A DNA stretch of 64,000 bases from positions 1-64,000 of the forward strand of contig JAIXUE010000002.1 of the NCBI GenBank assembly GCA_027483605.1, given 5' to 3'. The notes beneath the pieces are model-generated. The model ran no database searches and was not told where the DNA came from. It was given only the letters and a program-made list of their open reading frames with translations. A program made the position numbers and the translations under genes. This DNA comes from Cryomorphaceae bacterium (GTDB lineage: Bacteria; Bacteroidota; Bacteroidia; Flavobacteriales_D; Crocinitomicaceae). How positions within the stretch are numbered: the first letter of the stretch is position 1; each line of letters opens with the position of its first letter. Of this stretch, positions 8,844 to 17,486 are shown piece after piece.

Positions 8844-11180
8844 TTAGAACTTATAACTGATCCCTAAACTTGGTAAAACGGGGAATTGATAGATGATTTC
8901 GTTGGTGACGCGGTTTACGTAAAAGATATTGTTGCGGTTATATACGTTTGTTATGCCAATTACCAATTCTAAATTCGATTTGTTCTTCATGATGATACTG
9001 TGCTTTACAGTAATATCAAGGCGGTGATAAGAAGGTAATCTTTGTGAGTTAAAGGTGCCGAGCATGGTAGCTACGTTGTTGGGGTTATTGGTTACGTAGT
9101 CTGTGGTGAGGCCCTCTCCGAAATTTTCAAGTTGGTAGTAGCCTGCTGTTGGCGTGAATGGTAGCCCAGAACCTAAATTCCAACGAATATTGAGTTCAGT
9201 TTGCTTCTTTTTGCCAAAAGCATATGAGCCGACTAAATTTACGTTGTGGCGTCTGTCAAAGACAGGGAAGTAGTTGTCAAAACCATCCCAACGGGTATTG
9301 TATCCGAGTGAATAAACAGCCCAAAGGAAGACGCGGTCTTTGGCGTATTTGACAAGTGCATCTACACCATAGGATTGCCCAGATTCAATAATGAAATCTT
9401 TCTTGAAGACATCGTCGATCAGTTCGAACTGTGCGATATCAGAGTAAAGTTTGTTTTGATTGATGTTACTGAGTTGGTCAAAATATTTATAGTAGGCTTC
9501 AATGTTGACATTCCAATATTTATTGAGGTCATATTCAAAGCCCGCGATGGCGTGCCAAGCATATTGTAAACCATTTTTAATTTCAGAAACTTGTTGAAAC
9601 TCGTTAATGAATTGATCCTGTACATTTGTAGGCGCAGAGAGCAGTCCGTTAAATAGATTGACCACATCTTTGTCGGAAGAGGCCGAGGTGAAGTTTTGAG
9701 AGAATCTTCCGCCTGAAAACTTAAAGCGCAGTTTGTCAGAGGCATTATATTTTGCACCAATTCTAGGCTCAATAGAAACGGTATTGAGCGATGCGTATAA
9801 TTGCATGCGCACACCGCCTTGATACACCCAACGCGGGGTAACCAAACGGTAGTTCACGTAAGAGCCGATTTCGGTGGTGAAGTTACTGGCTTCAATTTTA
9901 CGTTCGAGTTCGTTGTATGTAATGAATTGGGTATTGAAGCCACTTAAATTGAAGCCGTAGTTGAGTTCGCTTTCATTCTTTTGAAAAAAAGTGAAATCAA
10001 AACCGAGATCAAAGCCACCAATTTTCGAGTATCGTGGTTCTTGTCCTGTTTCTAAAAAGGTTGTTTCATAATTACTACCATTGACATGTCCACGAATAAA
10101 AATAGGAGAACTACTAGGCACAAGCGTAAAATTAAGCCCGCCTCCTGCCGCATTCCAGTCCAGGTCGGCGACGTTGTAACTAACGGAGTCTTGATTAGAA
10201 AAACCGAAAACACTTACCTTAGAGCCGCCTTCGCCATTAAAGGTTACTTTCCCGTAGAGGTCAGTGAAGTTAAAAGGAAGACCGTTGCCGTCGTTTACGG
10301 TTGGATACAAAGACTTGCTGGTGTAGTCTAGAAGTGAATGCTTTCCAGTTAACATGTAAGAACCACTGGATAAACCATCTTTTCCTTTTTTACCCAACGG
10401 ACCTTCAATTACTGCCTTTGTCATGAAAGGAGATGCAGAAACTTTACCCGCAAACTTACTGCGGTTACCATCTCGGTAGGTGATGTCCATGACCGACGAA
10501 ATACGCCCTCCATATTTAGATTCAAAGCCACCCGTGTAGATGTCTACGGACTTCACGAGCTCAGTTTCAAAAATCGAGTAAAAACCGATGGAGTGAAAAG
10601 GGTTGTAGATGGTCATGCCATCGAGTAAAGTTTTATTTTGAATGGGTGTTCCACCGCGCACATACAATTGCCCTCCTTGGTCACCTGTGGTCACGACACC
10701 AGGGGTCACACTCAAGGCGCCGACAATATCGCTTTCTGCACCATACATCGGAATGCGCTCCACAGCTTGTTTGTCCATTTTTATTTCAGACATACCAATT
10801 TGCTGCTTCTTTACTTTAGCTTCATTGCTCACGCGAACATCCTGAACATTGAGCGTGTTTGGGTTCAAATTCCAAGAGCCAACATCATATATCTTTTTGG
10901 CAGCGGTCATTTCGACATTCAAAAAACTCCGCTCATATTTCCCCTTCTCAATTTTGAGGATGTAGTTTCCTACGGCTAATTTGGGAATAGAAAAGAAACC
11001 AGAAATATTGGAATAGCCCACTGCAATTGGGGTACTGTCTTGCTTGAGTACTTTGACGCGTTCGTCGGAGATGGGCTCTCCATTAGAGGCGTCGTGTAAA
11101 AATCCGCGAATGACGTAATCTTGGGCAGCAAGGGTATTGCAAACTAGAATCAGGAGGGGTAGGAGTATTCGTTTGAGCAT
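8844..11180 (-). CDS. TonB-dependent outer-membrane receptor with N-terminal carboxypeptidase-like domain
   Basis: A 778-residue outer-membrane transporter. It has a signal peptide (MLKRILLPLLILVCNTLAAQ), a CarboxypepD_reg-like beta-sandwich (about residues 22-105), a plug domain (about 120-230, with GQLYVRGGTPIQNKTLLDG and FESKYGGRISSV), and a 22-strand barrel ending in the aromatic terminus LGISYKF. The plug region is like the many non-SusC TonB receptors of Flavobacteriia. No SusD gene is adjacent, so it is not a typical polysaccharide-utilisation pair, and the substrate cannot be told. A near-consensus -7 element (TAACTTCG, 11200-11207) lies upstream. It is first in a unit with DUF1015 and yggS. 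Confidence 0.93.
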   Translation of the reverse strand: MLKRILLPLLILVCNTLAAQDYVIRGFLHDASNGEPISDERVKVLKQDSTPIAVGYSNISGFFSIPKLAVGNYILKIEKGKYERSFLNVEMTAAKKIYDVGSWNLNPNTLNVQDVRVSNEAKVKKQQIGMSEIKMDKQAVERIPMYGAESDIVGALSVTPGVVTTGDQGGQLYVRGGTPIQNKTLLDGMTIYNPFHSIGFYSIFETELVKSVDIYTGGFESKYGGRISSVMDITYRDGNRSKFAGKVSASPFMTKAVIEGPLGKKGKDGLSSGSYMLTGKHSLLDYTSKSLYPTVNDGNGLPFNFTDLYGKVTFNGEGGSKVSVFGFSNQDSVSYNVADLDWNAAGGGLNFTLVPSSSPIFIRGHVNGSNYETTFLETGQEPRYSKIGGFDLGFDFTFFQKNESELNYGFNLSGFNTQFITYNELERKIEASNFTTEIGSYVNYRLVTPRWVYQGGVRMQLYASLNTVSIEPRIGAKYNASDKLRFKFSGGRFSQNFTSASSDKDVVNLFNGLLSAPTNVQDQFINEFQQVSEIKNGLQYAWHAIAGFEYDLNKYWNVNIEAYYKYFDQLSNINQNKLYSDIAQFELIDDVFKKDFIIESGQSYGVDALVKYAKDRVFLWAVYSLGYNTRWDGFDNYFPVFDRRHNVNLVGSYAFGKKKQTELNIRWNLGSGLPFTPTAGYYQLENFGEGLTTDYVTNNPNNVATMLGTFNSQRLPSYHRLDITVKHSIIMKNKSNLELVIGITNVYNRNNIFYVNRVTNEIIYQFPVLPSLGISYKF

Positions 11181-11235
11181 TTGTTCAGATAAGAGTTCCC
11201 GAAGTTAATGAATTGTTTTGATTTCTCATGACTAC

Positions 11236-12621
11236 TTAATGCGCAATAATGACCTTGTAAAATGATGACGGTGCGGAATCTAATTGTAGCAAATAGGTCC
11301 CGTTTTTGATGCTTTCGATGTCAATAGCATCTTGGCTCTTATTGATAGAGCCCGATAACACAACTTGCCCCCCTACATCGAATAACTGGAAGTGGGCATG
11401 AAATTCAGCTGGACCTTGAATTTGTAAGGTTTTATTGGCCGGATTCGGGAAAATTTGAAATGCGCCAAATGATTCTTCTAGACCGGCAATGTTGTTGCTG
11501 AAAGCGCAGCCATAATCATAGGTAACCAATAAATTATAGACCCCTGAGAAATTACTTTGAACCGTTAAACTGTCATTGGTAGCGCCTTGAATAGGGCTGT
11601 TGTTCAAATACCATTGATAGCTGAGGCCTTGAGTAGTTGTGCTGAGTACGTTTCCGTTTTGACTGATACTGACGGCAGGCACTGTTGTGGGGCAGGTGGT
11701 GGTGAGCGCAATGCCCGAAATTGGATCGGAAGCGAAAGATTCATAGGCACTGCAAGATAGGTCTAAGAAATAGGCTAACCAGGACGTAATTTGCTGGAAC
11801 ATCAAGCCTTGTTGCTCGGTTCTCGTGAGGCTGATACCCGTTGAGCTTGTGCTTTCGCCGAAATCGCAATTGAAATTGGTGTTGGCAAAGTAACAATGCC
11901 CGCCGCCTATCAGGCTTGAAAAGCTCTTGCATTCATGTGGAATGGCATCGTAAATGGGCAAATGGTGTTGACTTGGTGGTGTCACGCCATCGTTGGTGCC
12001 AGAAAGGATTAAGGAGGGCACCTGCAGATTGGCTGCCGCTGCAATGGCACTAGGGTTGGTTTCTGCCGGGGCAAGTCCGAGGTAGCAATCAAAAATATTG
12101 TTTTGGCTTGCTGCCAATACGGCTGCGCCCCCGCCCATGGAATGCCCCATGGCGCAAGCGTATTCAGTTAGTTTTCCTTCAAATAAACTACCTGTGGTTT
12201 GGGCCGCTGTTGTCATCTTTTGAGCAACGAGCGCGATGTCTTGCCCGAAATCGCCGTGGCTGGGTGCCGGAAACAAGCCACCCTCTGTGCGCGGAAAGGC
12301 CATGATGTAACCCAACGGCACCAGTTGATTCCAGATGTTCGAGTAGGCATCCCAATTCATGGCAAAACCATGGCCAAATACAATGATTGGAAACTGACCA
12401 TTGGCAACAGCCACATTTTCTCCTGCCGCAGCCGCAGGATAGTAAATTTCTGTTTGGATTTGCCGCCCGGGCCCAGCCCCGCTTCCAAAACCTCCTGTTC
12501 GGTTGGGGTCATTAAAGGTGAGGGTGGTGTGGCCAATATTCAGAGTTTGTGAAAAACTTAATGTAGTATGAAAAAGTCCGATCAAAGTAATCAGAGCGAG
12601 CTTGTATGTAGTGCTTTGCAT
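11236..12621 (-). CDS. T9SS-exported alpha/beta hydrolase, chlorophyllase/polyester-hydrolase-like
   Basis: A secreted serine hydrolase of 461 residues. The start chosen (MQSTTYKLAL) gives a clean signal peptide ending near SFSQ; an ATG 27 bases upstream would add a polar leader. The alpha/beta hydrolase domain (about 26-290) shows the oxyanion loop GHGFA, the nucleophile Ser161 in GHSMGGG, Asp211 in GTNDGVTPP and His242 in GGGHCYF, so the triad looks complete. An Ig-like segment (SYQWYLNNSPIQGATNDSL) precedes a C-terminal type A sorting domain (FQIFPNPANKTLQIQG to the end). This layout is shared with marine Bacteroidota esterases, including described polyester hydrolases; the actual substrate is unknown. 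A -7-like element (TTTATTTG, 12646-12653) lies upstream. Confidence 0.9.
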   Translation of the reverse strand: MQSTTYKLALITLIGLFHTTLSFSQTLNIGHTTLTFNDPNRTGGFGSGAGPGRQIQTEIYYPAAAAGENVAVANGQFPIIVFGHGFAMNWDAYSNIWNQLVPLGYIMAFPRTEGGLFPAPSHGDFGQDIALVAQKMTTAAQTTGSLFEGKLTEYACAMGHSMGGGAAVLAASQNNIFDCYLGLAPAETNPSAIAAAANLQVPSLILSGTNDGVTPPSQHHLPIYDAIPHECKSFSSLIGGGHCYFANTNFNCDFGESTSSTGISLTRTEQQGLMFQQITSWLAYFLDLSCSAYESFASDPISGIALTTTCPTTVPAVSISQNGNVLSTTTQGLSYQWYLNNSPIQGATNDSLTVQSNFSGVYNLLVTYDYGCAFSNNIAGLEESFGAFQIFPNPANKTLQIQGPAEFHAHFQLFDVGGQVVLSGSINKSQDAIDIESIKNGTYLLQLDSAPSSFYKVIIAH

Positions 12622-12710
12622 AGGCTTCTTTTCTATAAATGTACGCAAATAAAGCGCGAATAAAATCTATTTGCTTGTTGTATAGCTCCTTGTAACAATT
12701 GAAATACCAA

Positions 12711-14237
12711 TTAGTTGCTCCGATCCAAATTCCTGTACTGTATGGCTTCGGATAGGTGGCATGTGGCGATGTTTACAGAGGCGTCGAGGTCGGCGATGGT
12801 GCGGGCCACTTTGAGGATGCGCTCGTAGGCACGGGCAGACAAGCCGAGTTTTTTCATGGCACTTTGCAAAATACTTTGGGCTTCTGCGGTTAATTGGCAA
12901 AATTGTTCTACCTCTCGCCTGTTCATGTGTGCGTTGGCATAGGTGCCGGATTGCTTCGTGTAACGCTCGAGTTGTAATTTGCGCGCGGCCAAAATACGCA
13001 GCCTGATTTGCTGACTACTTTCTGCATCAGTGCTTTGATTGAGTTCGGTGTATTTGACAGGGCTCACTTCTATGTGCATATCGATGCGGTCTAGCAGTGG
13101 ACCCGAGACGCGTTGAAGGTAGCGCTGCACGGCATTGGGGTGGCACCCACAAGATTTTTCGGGGTGGTTTAAAAAACCGCAGGGGCAGGGGTTCATGGCG
13201 GCTACCAACATAAAGTTTGCAGGGAAGTCAATAGAAAATCGGGCTCTGGAGATGTTGACGGCTCTGTCTTCGAGTGGCTGCCGCAGTACTTCAAGCACGT
13301 GCCTTTTGTACTCTGGGAGTTCATCTAAAAAAAGCACACCATTGTGCGCCAAAGAAATTTCGCCAGGTTGAGGAAAATTACCCCCTCCGATCAGGCCGAT
13401 GTCTGAGATGGTGTGGTGCGGTTTGCGAAAGGGGCGTTGAGATACAATTCCTGCACTTCTTTTTTTGCCCGCTACACTGTGAATTTTGGTGGTTTCGAGT
13501 GCTTCTTCGAGGGTCATGGGGGGTAAAATAGTGGGCAGTCGCTTGGCCAGCATAGATTTTCCGGCGCCAGGTGGCCCAACGAGGACGAGGTTGTGCGAGC
13601 CCGCAGCAGCAATTTCAAAAGCGCGCTTGACGTGGAGTTGCCCTTTGACTTCTGCAAAGTCGAGGTTGGTTTGTGTGGCGAGTTGCTCAAACGCTGCAGG
13701 CCCAATAGTTGGCGTGGGTAGAACGTTTGATTTGCCATTCAGTAGCGCAATGACTTCAAGAATGTTCTTGACTCCATAAATCTCTAATCCTTGGACAATA
13801 GCTGCTTCGGGCGCATTTTCCAAGGGGACAATCAGGCCCTTGAAACCCTCGGCTTTGGCTTGCAGCGCAATGGCTAAAACACCTTTGGTGCGCTGAATAC
13901 TCCCGTCTAAAGAGAGTTCGCCTAGCAAGAGCAGCTCGCTCAGTCGGGTTTCCTTGACTTGCTTGGTAACCGCCAGTATGCCGATAGCAATAGGGAGGTC
14001 AAAGACAGAGCCCTCTTTTCTGATGTCTGCAGGGGAGAGGTTGATCGTAACTTCCTTACCTGGGAAATGGAGCTTGTTATTGCGAAAAGCAGCCTTGATG
14101 CGCTGATGGCTTTCTCTAACGGCGATATCTGGCAAACCAACCAAATGAAAATTGATGCCAATATCGATGTTAACTTCGACTTGAATGGTGGTGGCAGAAA
14201 TGCCAAATACGGCGCTGGAGTAGGTTTTGATGAACAT
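12711..14237 (-). CDS. YifB/ComM family Mg-chelatase-like AAA+ ATPase
   Basis: A 508-residue protein of the ComM/YifB family; ComM acts as a hexameric branch-migration helicase in natural transformation in some bacteria. The N-terminal Lon-like domain (1-170) contains SPADIRKEGSVFDLPIA. The AAA+ domain has Walker A GPPGAGKS at 221-228, the Walker B-type strand GVLFLDELPEY, and a cysteine cluster MNPCPCGF...CGC likely to bind zinc. The C-terminal Mg-chelatase domain ends with the LSARAYERILKVARTIADL motif. It seems to be a single-gene unit, with a weak -7 match (GAACTTTG, 14257-14264) upstream. Confidence 0.94.
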   Translation of the reverse strand: MFIKTYSSAVFGISATTIQVEVNIDIGINFHLVGLPDIAVRESHQRIKAAFRNNKLHFPGKEVTINLSPADIRKEGSVFDLPIAIGILAVTKQVKETRLSELLLLGELSLDGSIQRTKGVLAIALQAKAEGFKGLIVPLENAPEAAIVQGLEIYGVKNILEVIALLNGKSNVLPTPTIGPAAFEQLATQTNLDFAEVKGQLHVKRAFEIAAAGSHNLVLVGPPGAGKSMLAKRLPTILPPMTLEEALETTKIHSVAGKKRSAGIVSQRPFRKPHHTISDIGLIGGGNFPQPGEISLAHNGVLFLDELPEYKRHVLEVLRQPLEDRAVNISRARFSIDFPANFMLVAAMNPCPCGFLNHPEKSCGCHPNAVQRYLQRVSGPLLDRIDMHIEVSPVKYTELNQSTDAESSQQIRLRILAARKLQLERYTKQSGTYANAHMNRREVEQFCQLTAEAQSILQSAMKKLGLSARAYERILKVARTIADLDASVNIATCHLSEAIQYRNLDRSN

Positions 14238-14330
14238 AATGAATCTTGATTTGATTCAAAGTTCCTCATCCTCTAGCTAAACGGATTCAGTAGAAATACC
14301 GAGATCAAACGCACTTTGGTCCAAAGCCCT

Positions 14331-15041
14331 TTATTCTATCAGTAATTTTTCCTGTAAAATACCATTGACCGTTAATAAATAACATCCTTTGGGCAGGTAT
14401 CCGAGTTCTAAATCTATCGATTTTTGGCTTGTAGTGATTTGATAAACTTCTTTTCCCAATAAATCCGAACAGGAGATTTTTGAATTTACAGGTAAATGAT
14501 CGATATGAAATAAGCCATTACTTGGATTCGGGAATACCGTTATGGTACTTCTTACAACCATTTGAGCACTACTCGTTACGCACACTCCTTGGTAATAAGA
14601 GCTGACACCATAGTAAGAAATCGCTTGACAAGAATTTTGATACGTAACTGAATCACAACCGCAAACTGGGTCAATGACACCCGGGCAAAATACTTGGAGG
14701 TCAATCAAATTAGAATCAATGCAGTTCAACATGACTACTGTGTCTTGTAAGCACGCGCTGTTGCATTCGTAGGAAGAACTAAAAAATGAACTGGTATAAT
14801 CAATGCCATCGCTGCCAATCCAGCCGCAACCCGAGAGCAACACACAGCCAGTATCGGTCAGTGCCCAGCCCAGCGGCATGGCGCAAAAGCCAAAACTCAC
14901 TCCTAATGGGATCACATCACAAGTATCGTTAAGGTCTTTGGTGGGCCAGGCATCCCAATCTTTGGTACCTCTGATGGGCCAATCTTGTGCCTGGGAAAAC
15001 AAGGGAAGTAGAATGAGTAGGAGTTGTAAAAACGTTTTCAT
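14331..15041 (-). CDS. T9SS-exported protein with Kazal-like domain
   Basis: A 236-residue secreted protein. It has a signal peptide (MKTFLQLLLILLPLFSQA), a cysteine-rich N-terminal part (about residues 38-110), and a Kazal-like serine-protease-inhibitor motif (VCGCDSVTYQNSCQA, about 125-140, with flanking cysteines). It ends in a C-terminal type A sorting domain (ITVFPNPSNGLFHIDHLP, then ...LPKGCYLLTVNG). Kazal motifs in Bacteroidota T9SS proteins are common but their inhibitory activity is rarely tested. It follows the aminotransferase of the polysaccharide operon by 16 bases on the same strand, so it may be its last gene. Confidence 0.82.
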   Translation of the reverse strand: MKTFLQLLLILLPLFSQAQDWPIRGTKDWDAWPTKDLNDTCDVIPLGVSFGFCAMPLGWALTDTGCVLLSGCGWIGSDGIDYTSSFFSSSYECNSACLQDTVVMLNCIDSNLIDLQVFCPGVIDPVCGCDSVTYQNSCQAISYYGVSSYYQGVCVTSSAQMVVRSTITVFPNPSNGLFHIDHLPVNSKISCSDLLGKEVYQITTSQKSIDLELGYLPKGCYLLTVNGILQEKLLIE

Positions 15042-15057
15042 TTGAAATCTAAATGTT

Positions 15058-16266
15058 TTATAAATTTAAAATCATTTCAACTGAAGTGCAAACAGCGGTA
15101 ATAACGGTCTGAACTTGCGCATCATTGAGGTCGTAATAAACTGGTAACGAAATTTCAGCTGCATAATGGGAGTAGGCATTTGGATAATCTTGGATTTGAT
15201 AACCCAATTGCTTGTATGCCGTGAGCAAAGGCAAAGGCTGAAAATGCACATTGACAGCTACATCGTGGTCAAAAATGGCTTGAATGATGGCATCGCGTTG
15301 CGCTTCGGTGCAATTTTGAATGCGGAGTTGATAGAGGTGATAAGAACTTTCCTTGAAACCCGTCGAATAAGTGGGTAGGAGTGCCCAAGATTTTTTAGAA
15401 AAGGCAAGCTCATATTGTCTGAAGATCTCAAGGCGACGGTCTAAGTTTTCTTGGTACCTACTCAGCTCAACAAGGCCAATTGCCGCTTGAATATCTGTCA
15501 TATTGCATTTGAAGCCAGGCTCCAAGACGTCATAACGCCAGGCTCCTTTTTGGGTTTTGGCGAGTGCATCTTTGGATTGACCATGCAAAATTTTCATATT
15601 GAAAGTCTTGTAAATCTCCTCGTGGTCAAAATGGTCGGGCAAATTAAAAGTAATGGCACCTCCCTCTGCTGTAGTGAGGTTTTTAACGGCATGAAAAGAA
15701 AAGACTGTGATATCGGCGAGGCTACCCACACGCTGGTTATTGTATAAAGCACCAAAACTATGTGCTGCATCGGCAGCAATTAAGACCCGACCGAGTTTTT
15801 CTTGTGCTGTTGAATGGGCTTCAAAAAGGTGTTTTTTCGCTTCGATGATTTCGTATAACGCTGTGTAATCACAGGGAAAACCGCCGATATCTACCGGCAT
15901 GATTACCTTGGTGCGTGGTGTGATGGCAGTAGCTACCGCCTCCATAGACAGATTGAAATCAGTGGGGTCGCAATCGACAAGAACCGGAGTAGCACCTGTG
16001 TGCAATACCACATTTGCGCTTGCGCAATAAGTGTAGGCAGGTAAAATGACTTCGTCGCCAGGGCCAATGCCCCACCAACGCAATAATACTTCCATACCAG
16101 TGGTCCAGGCGCTGACGGCTATGGTGGTTTTCGAACCACAATACGCTGTAATTTCTTTTTCGAAGCGCTTGGTGCGTGGCCCAGTCGTGATCCAGCCACT
16201 TTGTAGCGCGGCTGTCACTTCATCAATAACCGCTTGGTCGATGCGTGGTGGAGAAAAAGGAATCAT
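15058..16266 (-). CDS. DegT/DnrJ/EryC1/StrS family sugar aminotransferase
   Basis: A PLP-dependent aminotransferase that converts a nucleotide-activated keto sugar to an amino sugar. The 402-residue fold type I enzyme has SGWITTGPRTKRFE near the start, D166 in AADAAHSFGA binding the pyridine nitrogen, and the Schiff-base lysine K195 in FSFHAVKN. The C-terminal VNVHFQPLPLL motif is also typical. It is the sixth gene of the polysaccharide operon and overlaps the upstream glycosyltransferase by 4 bases. No dehydratase or epimerase making its substrate is encoded in the window, so those steps must be elsewhere. Confidence 0.93.
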   Translation of the reverse strand: MIPFSPPRIDQAVIDEVTAALQSGWITTGPRTKRFEKEITAYCGSKTTIAVSAWTTGMEVLLRWWGIGPGDEVILPAYTYCASANVVLHTGATPVLVDCDPTDFNLSMEAVATAITPRTKVIMPVDIGGFPCDYTALYEIIEAKKHLFEAHSTAQEKLGRVLIAADAAHSFGALYNNQRVGSLADITVFSFHAVKNLTTAEGGAITFNLPDHFDHEEIYKTFNMKILHGQSKDALAKTQKGAWRYDVLEPGFKCNMTDIQAAIGLVELSRYQENLDRRLEIFRQYELAFSKKSWALLPTYSTGFKESSYHLYQLRIQNCTEAQRDAIIQAIFDHDVAVNVHFQPLPLLTAYKQLGYQIQDYPNAYSHYAAEISLPVYYDLNDAQVQTVITAVCTSVEMILNL

Positions 16267-17486
16267 GAGAGCGAAATTAAATGTTGATACAAAGATGCGG
16301 CAATTTGATCTCTATTGAAATGTTGACTTACATATATTCGACCGTTTTTACCCGCGCTTTTAATGTCATCCGGTTTTGCAACAATAGATTGAATCACATT
16401 TGCCAATTCTCTTGCATTTTCTGGTTCAAAATACCAACCTGCTGCCGCGTTGTCAATAAAATGTTGGCGCGCCTCACCATCTACCCCTAATAATAGCGGC
16501 ACTTCCATCGCCAGTGCTTCGAATACTTTTGATGGTATCGCACCTTGAAACAGCGGTAAGTTTTTTAAAGGAACCAATGCGACGTCGATGGCTTGTAAGA
16601 TAGCAGGCATTTCAGTCTTTGATACGGGTTCCAAAAAATGAATATTGGAGAGATTCAAAGATGCTTTGAGTGCTATTAATTTTTCTTTTTCGGGTCCTGA
16701 ACCTTGCAATATAAAGTGGATGTGCGGATGCATTGAAAGTTGCTCAGCGGCGTGTAATATAACCTCAAGTCCTTGGGCATGACCTAAAATCCCACCGTAA
16801 AAAAACAAAAGGTCACTTGCTTTAAATCCATTTCGGGTTCTAAAGTCGCTTTCGTTTAAGTTTGACGGCTTGTAATAATCGATATTCACCCCATTTGGCA
16901 ACCAGTAAACCTCTTTTTCAGGGAAGCGTGTTTTGATATCCGCTACAATTCCTTGGGTTTGCCCAGTAATGAGTGCTGCGTTTCTGTAGCATTTAGCCTC
17001 GAGTCGGTAAGCCATTTTGAGCAGTGCTTGGTTGTTTACAATACCGAGTTTTTCAGCACTCTCAGGCCAGAGGTCGCTGACATTAAAAATGAGCTTAGCG
17101 CTTAACTTTCTGGACAAAGCCATGGCACTATAACCCAAGAAAAGCGGCGGACTTTCTACGAGTAAAAAATCAAATTTGTCGAGTTTTCTACCGCGCCAAT
17201 AAGAGGTCCAGACAAAGCTGAAATAGTTGAGTAAGCGCGCCACGATACTTTTGGACGCCGACACATAGATAGCAGCGCGGTGCACGGCAATGCCGTCGAT
17301 TTGTTCTTCGCGTTTCTTACCCTTTTCATAGCCCTCCTGAATTTTCATTTTGGGGTAATTGGGCAGTGCGGTGAGCACTTCTACCTCCATGCCATAAGCC
17401 TTGAGCCGAATAGCAAGTTCGTGGAGGCGGTTTTGTGGTGCGCCAATTTCTGGAGGATAATATTGTGTCAGGATGAGTAGCCTCAT
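16263..17486 (-). CDS. Glycosyltransferase family 4, WbuB-like
   Basis: A 407-residue GT-B fold glycosyltransferase. The N-terminal domain starts LLILTQYYPPEIGAPQNRLHELA, with a strong match to WbuB/WbpH-type amino-sugar transferases, and LIFNVSDLWPESAEKLGI is also family-specific. The C-terminal nucleotide-sugar domain has FFYGGILGHAQGLEVIL and the E-x7-E-like motif PSKVFEALAMEVPLLLG. It probably adds an N-acetylated amino sugar to a lipid-linked oligosaccharide on the cytoplasmic side of the inner membrane. It overlaps both neighbours by 4 bases. Confidence 0.92.
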   Translation of the reverse strand: MRLLILTQYYPPEIGAPQNRLHELAIRLKAYGMEVEVLTALPNYPKMKIQEGYEKGKKREEQIDGIAVHRAAIYVSASKSIVARLLNYFSFVWTSYWRGRKLDKFDFLLVESPPLFLGYSAMALSRKLSAKLIFNVSDLWPESAEKLGIVNNQALLKMAYRLEAKCYRNAALITGQTQGIVADIKTRFPEKEVYWLPNGVNIDYYKPSNLNESDFRTRNGFKASDLLFFYGGILGHAQGLEVILHAAEQLSMHPHIHFILQGSGPEKEKLIALKASLNLSNIHFLEPVSKTEMPAILQAIDVALVPLKNLPLFQGAIPSKVFEALAMEVPLLLGVDGEARQHFIDNAAAGWYFEPENARELANVIQSIVAKPDDIKSAGKNGRIYVSQHFNRDQIAASLYQHLISLS

